A stretch of DNA of 21,087 bases, taken from contig DDUR01000025.1 of NCBI GenBank assembly GCA_002344895.1, positions 1,465-22,551 on the forward strand. Reading direction: 5' to 3'. A program made the position numbers and the translations under genes. The notes beneath the pieces were generated by a model that saw only the letters and a list, made by a program, of their open reading frames with translations, had not been told where the DNA came from and searched no databases. The stretch's first letter is position 1; every line of letters begins with the position of its first letter. Positions 1-7,965 of this stretch are shown here, one piece after another. Origin of the DNA: Ignavibacteria bacterium UBA2333 (GTDB taxonomy: Bacteria; Bacteroidota; Ignavibacteria; Kapaibacteriales; Kapaibacteriaceae).

Positions 1-1
1 C

Positions 2-40
2 GAAGACGCCGATTATGCCGGTGCGGAAACGCTGGCTTGA
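2..40 (+). CDS. C-terminal tail of an unidentified protein (partial, cut by window edge)
   Basis: An open frame enters from the left edge and reads EDADYAGAETLA before a TGA stop at 38-40. The acidic, alanine-rich end is plausible for a real C-terminus. It is followed by a 62-base gap before the next start on the same strand, which would suit an upstream operon partner. Twelve residues are too few to name a family, and the frame could be chance. Confidence 0.35.
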   Translation, partial: EDADYAGAETLA

Positions 41-93
41 TCAGGTAGTCTGATCCGCCTGCACAAACAAACTGAACTCGGATTCAACGGAAC

Positions 94-98
94 AGGAG
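94..98 (+). promoter_or_regulatory. Shine-Dalgarno site of the phosphohexomutase gene
   Basis: AGGAG ends four bases before the ATG at 103 and fixes that start. Several other genes in the window have no visible Shine-Dalgarno sequence, so this one stands out. Confidence 0.7.
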
Positions 99-102
99 AG
101 AC

Positions 103-1506
103 ATGAGCGACATCGTTTTTGGTACTGATGGCTGGCGTGGTGTTATCGCCCGCGATTTCACATTCGACAATCTTTCGCTCGTCGCTCACGCAACAGCGAA
201 GTACGTCGAATCGATGAAGGCCAAAAACCCTGCCGTCGTTATCGGCTACGATACACGGTTCCTCTCTCCTGAGTTTGCACGCGAAACAGCACGGGTTCTA
301 GCGTCATACGGTATCACGGTTCATATCACGGAAACGTTTTCATCAACACCACAGATTTCGTTTCACACCAAACAAAAAGGCGCACAACTCGGAGTTGTGA
401 TCACGGCAAGCCACAACCCGCCCATCTACAATGGGTATAAAGTGAAGGCGAGTTTTGGTGGACCTGCTATTCCGGAGCAGATCGCCGAGATTGAGAAGGA
501 ACTAGCGGCACTGAAGGGTAAGGCACCAAAGGTGACGTTAAAATCGTTTGATGACTATGTGTCGGCACGCACCATTCGTCCGTTTGATGCGGCCGAATCC
601 TACATTCGATACCTGCGCAAGAAGATTGATCTCGATCTGATTCGCTCGTCTGGTCTGAAGATTGTGTACGATCCAATGCATGGTGCTGGTATCGACTTTC
701 TTCACCGGATTCTACCCGACATCATCACGATCCATGGTGAGTACAATCCGTCGTTTGGGGAAGTGGATCATCCAGAGCCTATCGCCGAGTGTCTGCGTCC
801 TCTCATGGATGCTGTAAAGAAGCATAAGGCAGACGTTGGTATTGCTACGGACGGTGACGCTGATCGTGTTGGTGCCGTTGATGAGACCGGTGCCTACGTC
901 GATCCACATCGTGTCTTTATGCTCCTGCTGTCCTACCTGCACACTGAGAAAAAACGCCGTGGAGCTGTCGTTAAGACGGTATCATTAACGTCAATGGTCG
1001 ATATGTTCTGCGAGCGTAACAGTATCGAACTCCACGAAACACCTGTTGGTTTTAAGTACGTCGCCAAACTGATGAGCGAAGAGAAGATTCTCATCGGTGG
1101 TGAAGAATCTGGTGGCCTCGGTACATCACTTCACATACCCGAACGCGACGGTGTGTTCAATGCACTGTTGTTGCTGGAAATGATGGCGTCACGAAAGAAG
1201 TCGCTCGCCGATCTCTGTGAGGAACTCGACGAGGAGTTCGGACCACATCGTTATCGCCGTCGTGATGTGACAGTTACCGAACAGCAGAAGAAGCAGATTC
1301 TGAATGCATGTGCGAAGAAACCGCTAAAGATTGGCCGACATAACGTTCTGCGCGTTGAAACGAAGGACGGATACAAGTTCTACGTTGATAAGGGCTGGTT
1401 ACTTGTTCGAGCCAGCGGTACCGAGCCTCTCATTCGGTTCTATGCCGAAGCAGAGTCAATCGGACGCGTGAACGAGCTTATCGAAGAAGGACTGAAGCTG
1501 AAGTAA
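103..1506 (+). CDS. Phosphoglucomutase/phosphomannomutase (alpha-D-phosphohexomutase family)
   Basis: A cytoplasmic enzyme that interconverts hexose 1-phosphate and 6-phosphate, feeding sugar-nucleotide synthesis for surface glycans. All four family signatures are visible in order: the phosphoserine loop TASHNP (Ser103), the metal-binding DGDADR loop (Asp250, 252, 254), the sugar-binding GEESGG loop (333-338) and the phosphate-binding RASGTEP loop (436-442). The length of 467 residues is normal for a four-domain bacterial member. The start is supported by the AGGAG just upstream. The gene runs tail to tail into the RmlC-like gene, and the two coding ends overlap by 29 bp. Sequence alone does not settle whether glucose, mannose or glucosamine phosphate is preferred; the GEESGG loop suits a dual glucose/mannose enzyme better than GlmM, but this is an inference. 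Confidence 0.93.
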   Translation: MSDIVFGTDGWRGVIARDFTFDNLSLVAHATAKYVESMKAKNPAVVIGYDTRFLSPEFARETARVLASYGITVHITETFSSTPQISFHTKQKGAQLGVVITASHNPPIYNGYKVKASFGGPAIPEQIAEIEKELAALKGKAPKVTLKSFDDYVSARTIRPFDAAESYIRYLRKKIDLDLIRSSGLKIVYDPMHGAGIDFLHRILPDIITIHGEYNPSFGEVDHPEPIAECLRPLMDAVKKHKADVGIATDGDADRVGAVDETGAYVDPHRVFMLLLSYLHTEKKRRGAVVKTVSLTSMVDMFCERNSIELHETPVGFKYVAKLMSEEKILIGGEESGGLGTSLHIPERDGVFNALLLLEMMASRKKSLADLCEELDEEFGPHRYRRRDVTVTEQQKKQILNACAKKPLKIGRHNVLRVETKDGYKFYVDKGWLLVRASGTEPLIRFYAEAESIGRVNELIEEGLKLK

Positions 1507-2035
1507 GTTCAGCCAGGGTAGGTGCGGCGGCATCACGAGCTGATCGTATGATGTCCGCCGTGCCCCAGTCGATGCCAAGGTCCGCGTCACAGGAGTTCAC
1601 ACAGAACTCCGTTTGTGGATTCCATAACGCCGTACAAGCATAGACAACATCTACAACGTCCGATGTTGCGCGGAATCCATTCGCGAATCCTGCCGGTACC
1701 CAGACAAGCCGGCCGTTGTTGTCGCTTACGTCAATTGAGATGTGTTCACCAAAGGTCGGTGATCCTTGGCGAATGTCAACCTCAACAAGTTTAATAGATC
1801 CTCGAACAACATAGATTAGTTTCCCCATCGGCGGGTTGAGCTGGCCATGTAGACCCCGTACAACATTCTGTACACTACGTGAGTGGTTGTGTTGCACAAA
1901 CGCTGTCGGTATTCCATACGATTCAAGTATGTCCGTGCGGATCATCTCGGAAAAGAATCCACGTTCGTCTGTGAATCGTTGTACGCGTAATACGACAACG
2001 CCGTCGAGCAGGACATCCTCGCGCTCAATCGACAT
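1478..2035 (-). CDS. rmlC: RmlC-like dTDP-4-dehydrorhamnose 3,5-epimerase with altered active site
   Basis: A cofactor-free cupin of 185 residues, the usual length for RmlC, which epimerises C3 and C5 of dTDP-4-keto-6-deoxyglucose on the way to dTDP-L-rhamnose. Family blocks are clear: FTDERGFF (21-28), QHNHSRS (48-54), RGLH with the general-base His63, GKLIYVVRG (71-79), SPTFGE, and DLGIDW followed by SARD (Asp168, likely partner of His63). Two usually conserved positions differ. The GFAHGF motif reads GFANGF (Asn119), and the second active-site Tyr is Trp138, while Tyr132 is kept. RGLHYQ also reads RGLHGQ. The start codon overlaps the 3' end of pdxB by 11 bp, so the two are probably co-translated. 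It may be a true RmlC, a mono-epimerase, or act on another nucleotide sugar. No rmlA, rmlB or rmlD is in the window. Confidence 0.85.
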   Translation of the reverse strand: MSIEREDVLLDGVVVLRVQRFTDERGFFSEMIRTDILESYGIPTAFVQHNHSRSVQNVVRGLHGQLNPPMGKLIYVVRGSIKLVEVDIRQGSPTFGEHISIDVSDNNGRLVWVPAGFANGFRATSDVVDVVYACTALWNPQTEFCVNSCDADLGIDWGTADIIRSARDAAAPTLAELTSASVLLR

Positions 2036-3107
2036 TCACCAACTCCAGAGTCTCACGGCGTAATGGATATGCCCGTCGAGCCGCATCAAATGCTAGTGCA
2101 ACATCAGCGTGGCCATGAAGGGCAGCAACAAAACTCGATGTATCAGCCGTCAGTGGTCGACGTGCACGAAGAGCAGCACGAACCTCTTCAGCACTAGCCA
2201 CTCCGTTCACGAGAATTCTTTCGTGAGGGGGCTGGAGAGGGGGCAGAAGATCGTCAATGGACGTAGGAAGACCGCGCCAGCGTAACAATTCGCCCCCTAC
2301 GGAACGGGCCCCTTCAACCTTTGCATCGTACGTATGACCTGCAACATGCGGTGTTGTGATTAACGCGCCGTAGGCAATCTGTGCATTAATCGTCGGCTCG
2401 TTGGCAAAAACGTCAACTACTGTACGTAGGCCATGTTGCATTGCCTGTAAAAGAGCTCGTTCATCAACTATTCCACCACGTGATGTGTTAATAAACAGCG
2501 AATCAGGACGCAAAAGACCTACACGCTGCTCACCAATCATTCCAAAGGTTGGCCATGGACCACCGAGTGTGAGTGGGACGTGGAGAGTGACAATACTCGA
2601 CATGGCAAGTAAGTCATCAAGCGCGGCATACGAAAGTCCCGGGGCCAGCACGCCATCTTGTTCGATAAATGGTGGGTCATTGACCACAACGTGCATCCCT
2701 AATGCACGAGCGTAACGGGCTACACGAGATCCGACGTTACCATATCCAACTACACCAACAATCTCGGTGGACGGTGTAGCACTTACCTGGAGAATAGCGT
2801 CGACCACGTACTCTGCCACAGCGTTGGCATTTGAACCAACAGCATCCACGACGATGATGCCTCTCCGCAGGCAGGCCATAACATCAACATGGTCCATACC
2901 GGACGTCGCGGAACCGATAAAACGTACGTTGGTGCCCTCCAGTAGCTCTGCCGTAATCCGCGATGTGGAACGAATGAGCAATGCTTCCGCACCCGTCTCT
3001 CGTAATAGACGGTTCGTGAGCATACGTCCGGAAAACGGAACGACGTCCCCGGCAATGCCGAGGACGTCGCATAGTCCGGGGATGAGATCGTCGATGAGAA
3101 TGGTCAT
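2025..3107 (-). CDS. pdxB: Erythronate-4-phosphate dehydrogenase (PdxB), vitamin B6 synthesis
   Basis: An NAD-dependent D-2-hydroxyacid dehydrogenase that oxidises 4-phospho-D-erythronate in the DXP-dependent pathway to pyridoxal 5'-phosphate. Visible are the PdxB-style FIGSATSGMDHVD block (63-75), SNANAVAEYV (92-101), the nucleotide-binding GYGNVG (121-126), and the catalytic Arg210 (NTSRGG), Glu237 (ANEP) and His254 (TPHVAGHT). PdxB rather than a generic family member is indicated by the GYGNVGSR/DPP pattern and by an extra C-terminal domain of about 75 residues ending in YPLRRE, which matches the PdxB dimerisation domain. The length of 360 is close to the usual 370-380. It lies 36 bp after the sugar dehydrogenase gene and overlaps the RmlC-like gene by 11 bp. 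No metabolic link to either neighbour is obvious. Confidence 0.88.
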   Translation of the reverse strand: MTILIDDLIPGLCDVLGIAGDVVPFSGRMLTNRLLRETGAEALLIRSTSRITAELLEGTNVRFIGSATSGMDHVDVMACLRRGIIVVDAVGSNANAVAEYVVDAILQVSATPSTEIVGVVGYGNVGSRVARYARALGMHVVVNDPPFIEQDGVLAPGLSYAALDDLLAMSSIVTLHVPLTLGGPWPTFGMIGEQRVGLLRPDSLFINTSRGGIVDERALLQAMQHGLRTVVDVFANEPTINAQIAYGALITTPHVAGHTYDAKVEGARSVGGELLRWRGLPTSIDDLLPPLQPPHERILVNGVASAEEVRAALRARRPLTADTSSFVAALHGHADVALAFDAARRAYPLRRETLELVNVD

Positions 3108-3143
3108 CGGCCGTCAAAATACGGCGCATTGACCGTCTGTGGT

Positions 3144-5261
3144 TCAACGGGCTACTGGAGTCGCGATGATAACAGTCTGACCGTCCGAACCCGTGAGGCG
3201 AAGAAAACACAATCCTCGAACAGCTGTTGAATACGGTATGGACCCAATGACGTGTCCTTCACGGGATTCAGCGCTGGAGGAGAAATGTATTCGTCCTGTG
3301 ATGTCAACAACACTATACGTCGTCGTGCCATCCCACGGAAGGCCGTAAACGGCAAATGTTTCGCCCTCAAGTGGGACTGGTCGGATGTACGGTGATAGTG
3401 AGGATGTGGATTCCATGACCGATGTGACAACCACACGCTCTACTACGGCACTTGCTGACTTATCAGCGGTCGTGCGGACCGTGACAATGATGGCTACGGA
3501 ATCTTGATTCGGGTCACGGTATCGGATCGTAATACGGATGGTATCTCCGGGAGCAAGCTTGTTACCATCGACGGCGATAATCTCTGCTTGTAACGAGTCG
3601 CTGACGATTACATCTCGAACTTCAATCGTATCCGTGCCGTCGTTTATAAACAGCACGGTGCTTGTCGTATCTTCTACGACGTGAACGGTATCTGAGATGG
3701 GAGTGATTCGGCCAACCTTTGTTGTGCCTAAGCACAACATGTTATGGACAGAGATGTGACCGTTGCTAAACTGAAACTGAATAGTTGTCGTGTCCTCGCC
3801 CTCTGATGTTGGTGAATAACGAAAGGGTACAAGCTCCGTTCGACCAGGGTAAATCGTATACGGCCAACGGTACTCAAGAGGCTGGTGTTTAGCATTCGGA
3901 GTAATCTGATAGACAGCCAGAATCTCGTAAGCTATCTCAGATGTGTTGGTGATGTATGCAAAGGCAGTGTCAATGTCGTTTGGCCTGCACGCAAAACGTA
4001 AGGTGTCAGACTCAAACCGGACTGCGGCAGTTCCTGACGCTTCAACAAACGATAACTCTAGAATACGATCATCATATTCTTTTGGAAAAGGAAAGTAACC
4101 GCTCTGGTCATAGTTGCTCGTACAGATAAATACTCGTCCATCAGGTGATACGAGTACGTCTCGTAGTCTGCCGAAAACTCCACTTGTGTGTCTTGTCAAA
4201 TACGTTACTGTGTCCAGACCTTCATTCAGGGTTAGCTGAAGCAGATGGGCACCCTTCAATGTCGTTGAAAGCAGAGAATTTCGGAGCTCAGGATACCGAT
4301 CAGAGCCGTAATAGGCCAATCCAGAAAGCGCAATCGTATAGTCACCTGTTGACCACAAAGGATTCGTCATATCATACTTTGCACATGAATCTAGTTCCTC
4401 CGGTGTATCACACGGACCCTCAATCCACGGCCAACCATAATTCCTGCCCTTGATGAGTACGTTTATTTCGTCTTCGATGACGTTTCCATGTTCGCCTGTG
4501 AAGACTGTACCGTTTGGTAGAATGGCAAGACCTTGTACGTTACGATGACCCTTCGTATACATTGGCGAGCCCGTCACCGGATTGTCAACGGGAATCGAAC
4601 CATCAGAATGTATTCGAATGACCTTGCCGTAGGATGAATTGTCATCCTGTACGAGCCCAAAGACAGGCGCATCACCCATCGTTGCTAACAGTGTGCCGTC
4701 AGGCAAAAAACCAAGTCTACATCCTAGATGGAAGTCTGTAACTGGCTTGTGAGTGAAGATGGTATGTGAACGTAAGAGAGTATCTGCTGTGTGTTCGTAT
4801 TCGAATCGAAGAATACGCAAACAAGGAACATCGTCTACGTCACGCATTGATGCTGCAACGTACACAAAGGACGAGTCGGGAAAGGATGGATGTAGCGCCA
4901 TTCCCAACAAGCCACTTTCATGCTGAAGAAACAATGAATCCTTAAACTCATACAGCGTTCGTAGAGATGAATCTGAGAGGCTGTATCTGCGGATCTTACC
5001 ACCACGCTCCGTAAACCAAATTGATTCTTCAGGACCCCAAACGAGATCCCACGGAATCCTCAGTCCATGAGCTACCTGACGAACGTTAGGCTGCCGCGGA
5101 GTCTGACCCTTCACAACATTGTTTGTGGTTGAAAGGAGCAACAAGATCACCACCAGAAACAGGCTTGGTGTGAGACGTTCCCAACGATTGCCAAATGAAC
5201 GATGTGGTGCGAATGTCATGTACATGTTTTCGGGCCCAAAGTACTGTCGTAACAACCGCAT
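3144..5261 (-). CDS. Secreted PQQ-type glucose/sorbosone dehydrogenase family beta-propeller with T9SS-like C-terminus
   Basis: An exported quinoprotein-like sugar dehydrogenase (GSDH family) of 705 residues. A hydrophobic signal segment at about 31-45 follows an unusually long N-terminus; ATGs at residues 13 and 15 are alternative starts and no clear Shine-Dalgarno decides. The propeller spans about 58-410. HLGCRL carries the His corresponding to the soluble glucose dehydrogenase base (His178), GHRNVQGLA supplies a PQQ-contacting Arg (240), and GEHGN and NYGWPWIEG are typical family blocks. Residues of about 420-620 look like Ig-like or ASH-type beta domains. The last 75 or so residues (IRPVPLEGETF, then VVDITGRI, then CFLRL) resemble a T9SS type A sorting domain, but the NPA core is missing. 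It lies between the Ig-like lipoprotein and pdxB on one strand. The substrate is unknown. Confidence 0.85.
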   Translation of the reverse strand: MRLLRQYFGPENMYMTFAPHRSFGNRWERLTPSLFLVVILLLLSTTNNVVKGQTPRQPNVRQVAHGLRIPWDLVWGPEESIWFTERGGKIRRYSLSDSSLRTLYEFKDSLFLQHESGLLGMALHPSFPDSSFVYVAASMRDVDDVPCLRILRFEYEHTADTLLRSHTIFTHKPVTDFHLGCRLGFLPDGTLLATMGDAPVFGLVQDDNSSYGKVIRIHSDGSIPVDNPVTGSPMYTKGHRNVQGLAILPNGTVFTGEHGNVIEDEINVLIKGRNYGWPWIEGPCDTPEELDSCAKYDMTNPLWSTGDYTIALSGLAYYGSDRYPELRNSLLSTTLKGAHLLQLTLNEGLDTVTYLTRHTSGVFGRLRDVLVSPDGRVFICTSNYDQSGYFPFPKEYDDRILELSFVEASGTAAVRFESDTLRFACRPNDIDTAFAYITNTSEIAYEILAVYQITPNAKHQPLEYRWPYTIYPGRTELVPFRYSPTSEGEDTTTIQFQFSNGHISVHNMLCLGTTKVGRITPISDTVHVVEDTTSTVLFINDGTDTIEVRDVIVSDSLQAEIIAVDGNKLAPGDTIRITIRYRDPNQDSVAIIVTVRTTADKSASAVVERVVVTSVMESTSSLSPYIRPVPLEGETFAVYGLPWDGTTTYSVVDITGRIHFSSSAESREGHVIGSIPYSTAVRGLCFLRLTGSDGQTVIIATPVAR

Positions 5262-5365
5262 AATATACGGTTAATGTTCTGGACAGGACTTTACTTACCG
5301 CATACAACGACTCGCAACCATCAACGTGAGCTACGCCAATCAATGATCAGCATCTCGACCCCTGA

Positions 5366-7033
5366 CTACTTCTTTACAACTATCTTCACACCTTCGGTCG
5401 TCCAACGTGCCTTGACGGTCACGACGGTACCGGTAGAGTAGATGACTTCCGCCGGGATCCATGGAGAGTATCTACCGTGATCATACCTGCCGTTGTTATT
5501 CACATCATGAACAACATCAAAGGTGATTTCTTCAGCAGGTAAAGAATCAAACACGAACGCTCCTTCATGCTGAACTCTCTGAGCGGCTAGTACTCGACCA
5601 CTCTTACCGATTGCTCGTAGGACAGCGTGTTGTCCTAGTCCAATACTGTCAATGAATGTACCTTCTACACCACCAGGTTCGCGCGGTATAAACACGTTGA
5701 GTGTCAGTTTAACAGTTGTGTCCGGTATCGCCGCACCACGAACAGATCGTAATCCACGGATGTCAACGAATGCGTCATACTGTTTGCGTGGTAGAAGATT
5801 AGGCGTCGGTACCGCCGTAAACGACGTCATTGAAGTCCACTCGATCGAAGCGCTTGACGTATCCGCACCATCAACAAAACGGACTCGTGGTGTCGCAGGC
5901 ACAATAGCATCTGAAAACACAACACGAATTGAGTCATTCGCAAAGAACTTAGATGTGTCGGAAACGATAACGTCCAGGAGTCTTGCTGTAGTCGTATCAG
6001 CACGTTCAACTCCTCGGAACGATACCGTGCGGGCAGTATCGTGGAGTGCCTGACCAAGCGTGTCGGTAACATCTGTGTCAAGAAGGGTAAAGCTGTAGGG
6101 CCGGGCCGACATTGAATCAGCGGTGAGAAACGTCATCGTCGTACGCTCTCGCCCCTTTTGCCCCATAGCAAGTATCGTTAGTTCCGTTCCGATACTGTCA
6201 ACAAGCTTTGTTTTGGGAACCGTTGCTGTTGGATACACCACGGGTTCGCTAAATGTCACATCAAAGCGGTACGATGTTAACGGTCGTGCACGTACAAGTT
6301 CGGGCTGCGTTTCATCAAGTGGTGGTCCAAGGCGAAGTCGAAACTGTTCAGCCTTGCCGTTCACAACCGAAATCGTTTCTGGACCAGCTGCGTAGTCTTC
6401 ATTACCATCCAGCATAGCATTAGCATTTGCATCTCGGACGGCAGCTAATCGATATACACCATCAGCAAGTCCGTCAATACGAAAGGCACCTGATGTTCCA
6501 ATCGGTAGCCGCCAAGGTGCCGGCGTGAGCCGTGGCGAAAAACTGTCCGTCATGGTATCGGCACGGTTCCATAACAACACAACACAGTTCTCCAGCGACG
6601 CACCTTCTACGACGCCGTCGATGTAACCTGTATCAATAGATGCGCCGGTTGAAAACACGACACTGACAGCTTCTGCTGGTTTGTTGCCACGAACATCCGT
6701 ATACGACGTACCGAGTGTTACCACGTACGTCAGAGCCGTGTCCAGCGACTCCGTAAACGTTACTGTTACTTCATCTCCGGCCCAATCAGCGCGAAATCTG
6801 CGTGTCGGCAAGACGGTGATGGCAGTACGTACGGAACGATCGACGTAGTCGTCAAAAAAAAACGTCACACGTTCCGATCGGACGTTGGTCGACCCGGTGA
6901 CTGGCTCCGTGGTAGTCACCACTGCTGCTACGTCGTCCTTTGGCCCACCTGACAGATCACCTCGGACGGCACATCCCTGGATGATCAGGCCGAGCAGAAG
7001 AAGATATGGAAGGGGGCGAAGGGGGCAGGACAT
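5366..7033 (-). CDS. Ig-like (SbsA-type) domain lipoprotein of Bacteroidota type
   Basis: A lipid-anchored envelope protein of 555 residues. The signal peptide ends in a lipobox LIIQGC with the modified Cys at position 21. It is followed by SGGPKD, a hallmark of a widespread Bacteroidota Ig-like lipoprotein family. Residues of about 40-135 form an SbsA-like Ig domain (FDDYVDR, VTFTESLDTALTYVV), and another Ig-like stretch (VVFSDAIVP) lies near 360-380. Two carboxypeptidase-regulatory-like beta sandwiches are suggested by paired motifs: GAFRIDGLADGVYRLAAVRDAN with MLDGNEDY, and GAFVFDSLPAEEITFDVVHD with NNGRYDHG. The role is unknown; structural or scaffold work at the outer membrane is an inference. 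The start is supported by a perfect -7 promoter box ending four bases upstream, which implies a leaderless message. The gene is divergent from the YihY gene and heads the minus-strand run towards pdxB. Confidence 0.85.
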   Translation of the reverse strand: MSCPLRPLPYLLLLGLIIQGCAVRGDLSGGPKDDVAAVVTTTEPVTGSTNVRSERVTFFFDDYVDRSVRTAITVLPTRRFRADWAGDEVTVTFTESLDTALTYVVTLGTSYTDVRGNKPAEAVSVVFSTGASIDTGYIDGVVEGASLENCVVLLWNRADTMTDSFSPRLTPAPWRLPIGTSGAFRIDGLADGVYRLAAVRDANANAMLDGNEDYAAGPETISVVNGKAEQFRLRLGPPLDETQPELVRARPLTSYRFDVTFSEPVVYPTATVPKTKLVDSIGTELTILAMGQKGRERTTMTFLTADSMSARPYSFTLLDTDVTDTLGQALHDTARTVSFRGVERADTTTARLLDVIVSDTSKFFANDSIRVVFSDAIVPATPRVRFVDGADTSSASIEWTSMTSFTAVPTPNLLPRKQYDAFVDIRGLRSVRGAAIPDTTVKLTLNVFIPREPGGVEGTFIDSIGLGQHAVLRAIGKSGRVLAAQRVQHEGAFVFDSLPAEEITFDVVHDVNNNGRYDHGRYSPWIPAEVIYSTGTVVTVKARWTTEGVKIVVKK

Positions 7034-7037
7034 CGCA

Positions 7038-7045
7038 CAAAACTA
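7038..7045 (-). promoter_or_regulatory. Bacteroidota -7 promoter box for the Ig-like lipoprotein gene
   Basis: TAGTTTTG on the minus strand matches TAnnTTTG perfectly. It ends four bases before the ATG at 7033, which puts the transcription start at about the start codon. A TTG at 7069-7071 could be a -33 element, but its 23-base spacing is longer than usual. The box shares its TA step with the opposite-strand box at 7044-7051. Confidence 0.6.
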
Positions 7046-7051
7046 TCTTTG
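7044..7051 (+). promoter_or_regulatory. Bacteroidota -7 promoter box for the YihY/BrkB gene
   Basis: TATCTTTG on the plus strand matches TAnnTTTG perfectly and ends five bases before the in-frame GTG at 7057. This is the main reason for choosing GTG 7057 over ATG 7006, which lies inside the lipoprotein gene and upstream of this box. No TTG is visible at the expected -33 position, where the sequence is a G-run, so another input may help recruit polymerase. Confidence 0.55.
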
Positions 7052-7056
7052 TTACC

Positions 7057-7965
7057 GTGAAGTCCGACCAACCATCGTCACCCACAGATCAAACACCTGC
7101 GCGGCAATCGCCCGTCCGGCGAGTTTGGAAGCATCTCTCTGCGTTTGTTGAGATCACGGAGCGTCGACACATCTTTCTCCTAGCAGCAGGTATTGCGTTT
7201 AATCAGCTCATCTGCCTCATACCGTTCTTGCTCATCGCTATCAGCATTGCGAGTTCGTTTATCAGTGAGGAAGCCACACGACAGGCCGTACTTGAGCTTA
7301 TTGTGAGACTTGTGCCGTCCGGCACGAGCATAGATGATATGATGCTCGGCATTGTACGTGAAGTGTCAACGGCATTTCGGTACACAACTCTTGCAGGTTG
7401 GATTGCCGGGGGAGTGCTGCTGTGGACGTCGTCGGCACTGTTTAGTTCTTTGAGGACCGGACTGAACGCAATCTTTCACATCGCTACGCCAAAACTGTTC
7501 CTGCTCTACAAACTGAAGGACATCGGCTTTGTTATCGTATCGACAGTGCTCATAACCGCAACAACACTAGTTACGCCTATCCTGTCACTCATTGAGAACT
7601 ATGGAGCATCGGTCCTCCCTGATGGCTCGGAGGGTCTCGTGTTTGGACTTGGTGCTCAACTTGTTTCCATTACGGCTACAACTGTGTTATTCCTAACGTT
7701 GTACGGAATCGTTCCAAATGCGCGACTGCCTCGCCGTACGATTCTTCTGAGCACGGTCGCTGCTGTATTGTTATGGGAGGGTGCTCGCCTGCTCTTTACG
7801 TGGTATGTGAATACAGCGACAAACTTCAGCGCGTTTTACGGTGGATACGTTGCCGTGGTATCGTTAGCGTTGTGGACGTACTATTCTTCGCTCGTCTTTC
7901 TCGTTGCTGCAGAGATCGGTCAGTATGCAGACAACTATCTTAGTAACCGCTCCCAAACTTCATAA
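7057..7965 (+). CDS. YihY/BrkB family inner-membrane protein
   Basis: A polytopic membrane protein of the YihY/BrkB family, formerly misnamed RNase BN; its molecular role is not established. From the GTG start it has 302 residues, beginning MKSDQPSS. After a polar N-terminus come about six hydrophobic segments, starting at HIFLLAAGIAFNQLICLIPFL and ending at ALWTYYSSLVFLVAAEIGQY. Family marks include AFYGGYVAVVSLALWTYYSS near the C-terminus and the NARLP loop before the fifth segment. An upstream ATG at 7006 would add 17 low-complexity residues (EGGEGGRTS) and overlap the divergent lipoprotein gene by 28 bp; the promoter box at 7044-7051 argues against it. The 3' end overlaps the convergent exonuclease gene by 31 bp. 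Confidence 0.85.
   Translation: MKSDQPSSPTDQTPARQSPVRRVWKHLSAFVEITERRHIFLLAAGIAFNQLICLIPFLLIAISIASSFISEEATRQAVLELIVRLVPSGTSIDDMMLGIVREVSTAFRYTTLAGWIAGGVLLWTSSALFSSLRTGLNAIFHIATPKLFLLYKLKDIGFVIVSTVLITATTLVTPILSLIENYGASVLPDGSEGLVFGLGAQLVSITATTVLFLTLYGIVPNARLPRRTILLSTVAAVLLWEGARLLFTWYVNTATNFSAFYGGYVAVVSLALWTYYSSLVFLVAAEIGQYADNYLSNRSQTS

Noticed and set aside
3108..3121. A possible -7 box (TATTTTG) seven bases before the pdxB start
   Set aside because: It is one base short of TAnnTTTG. A similar word occurs upstream of murG, but neither meets the consensus, so no promoter was called.
2767..3132. Plus-strand open frame of 121 codons antisense to pdxB
   Set aside because: The pdxB frame has all catalytic motifs; this antisense frame is rich in Ser, Arg and Thr without any domain and looks like a codon-bias shadow.
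5262..5365. A promoter for the sugar dehydrogenase gene
   Set aside because: The 104-base gap contains no TAnnTTTG match, no clear Shine-Dalgarno and no hairpin; nothing there supports a specific site.
7006..7056. ATG at 7006 as the YihY start
   Set aside because: It lies inside the divergent lipoprotein gene and upstream of the perfect -7 box at 7044-7051, and encodes a low-complexity EGGEGGRTS extension created by the G-run motif.
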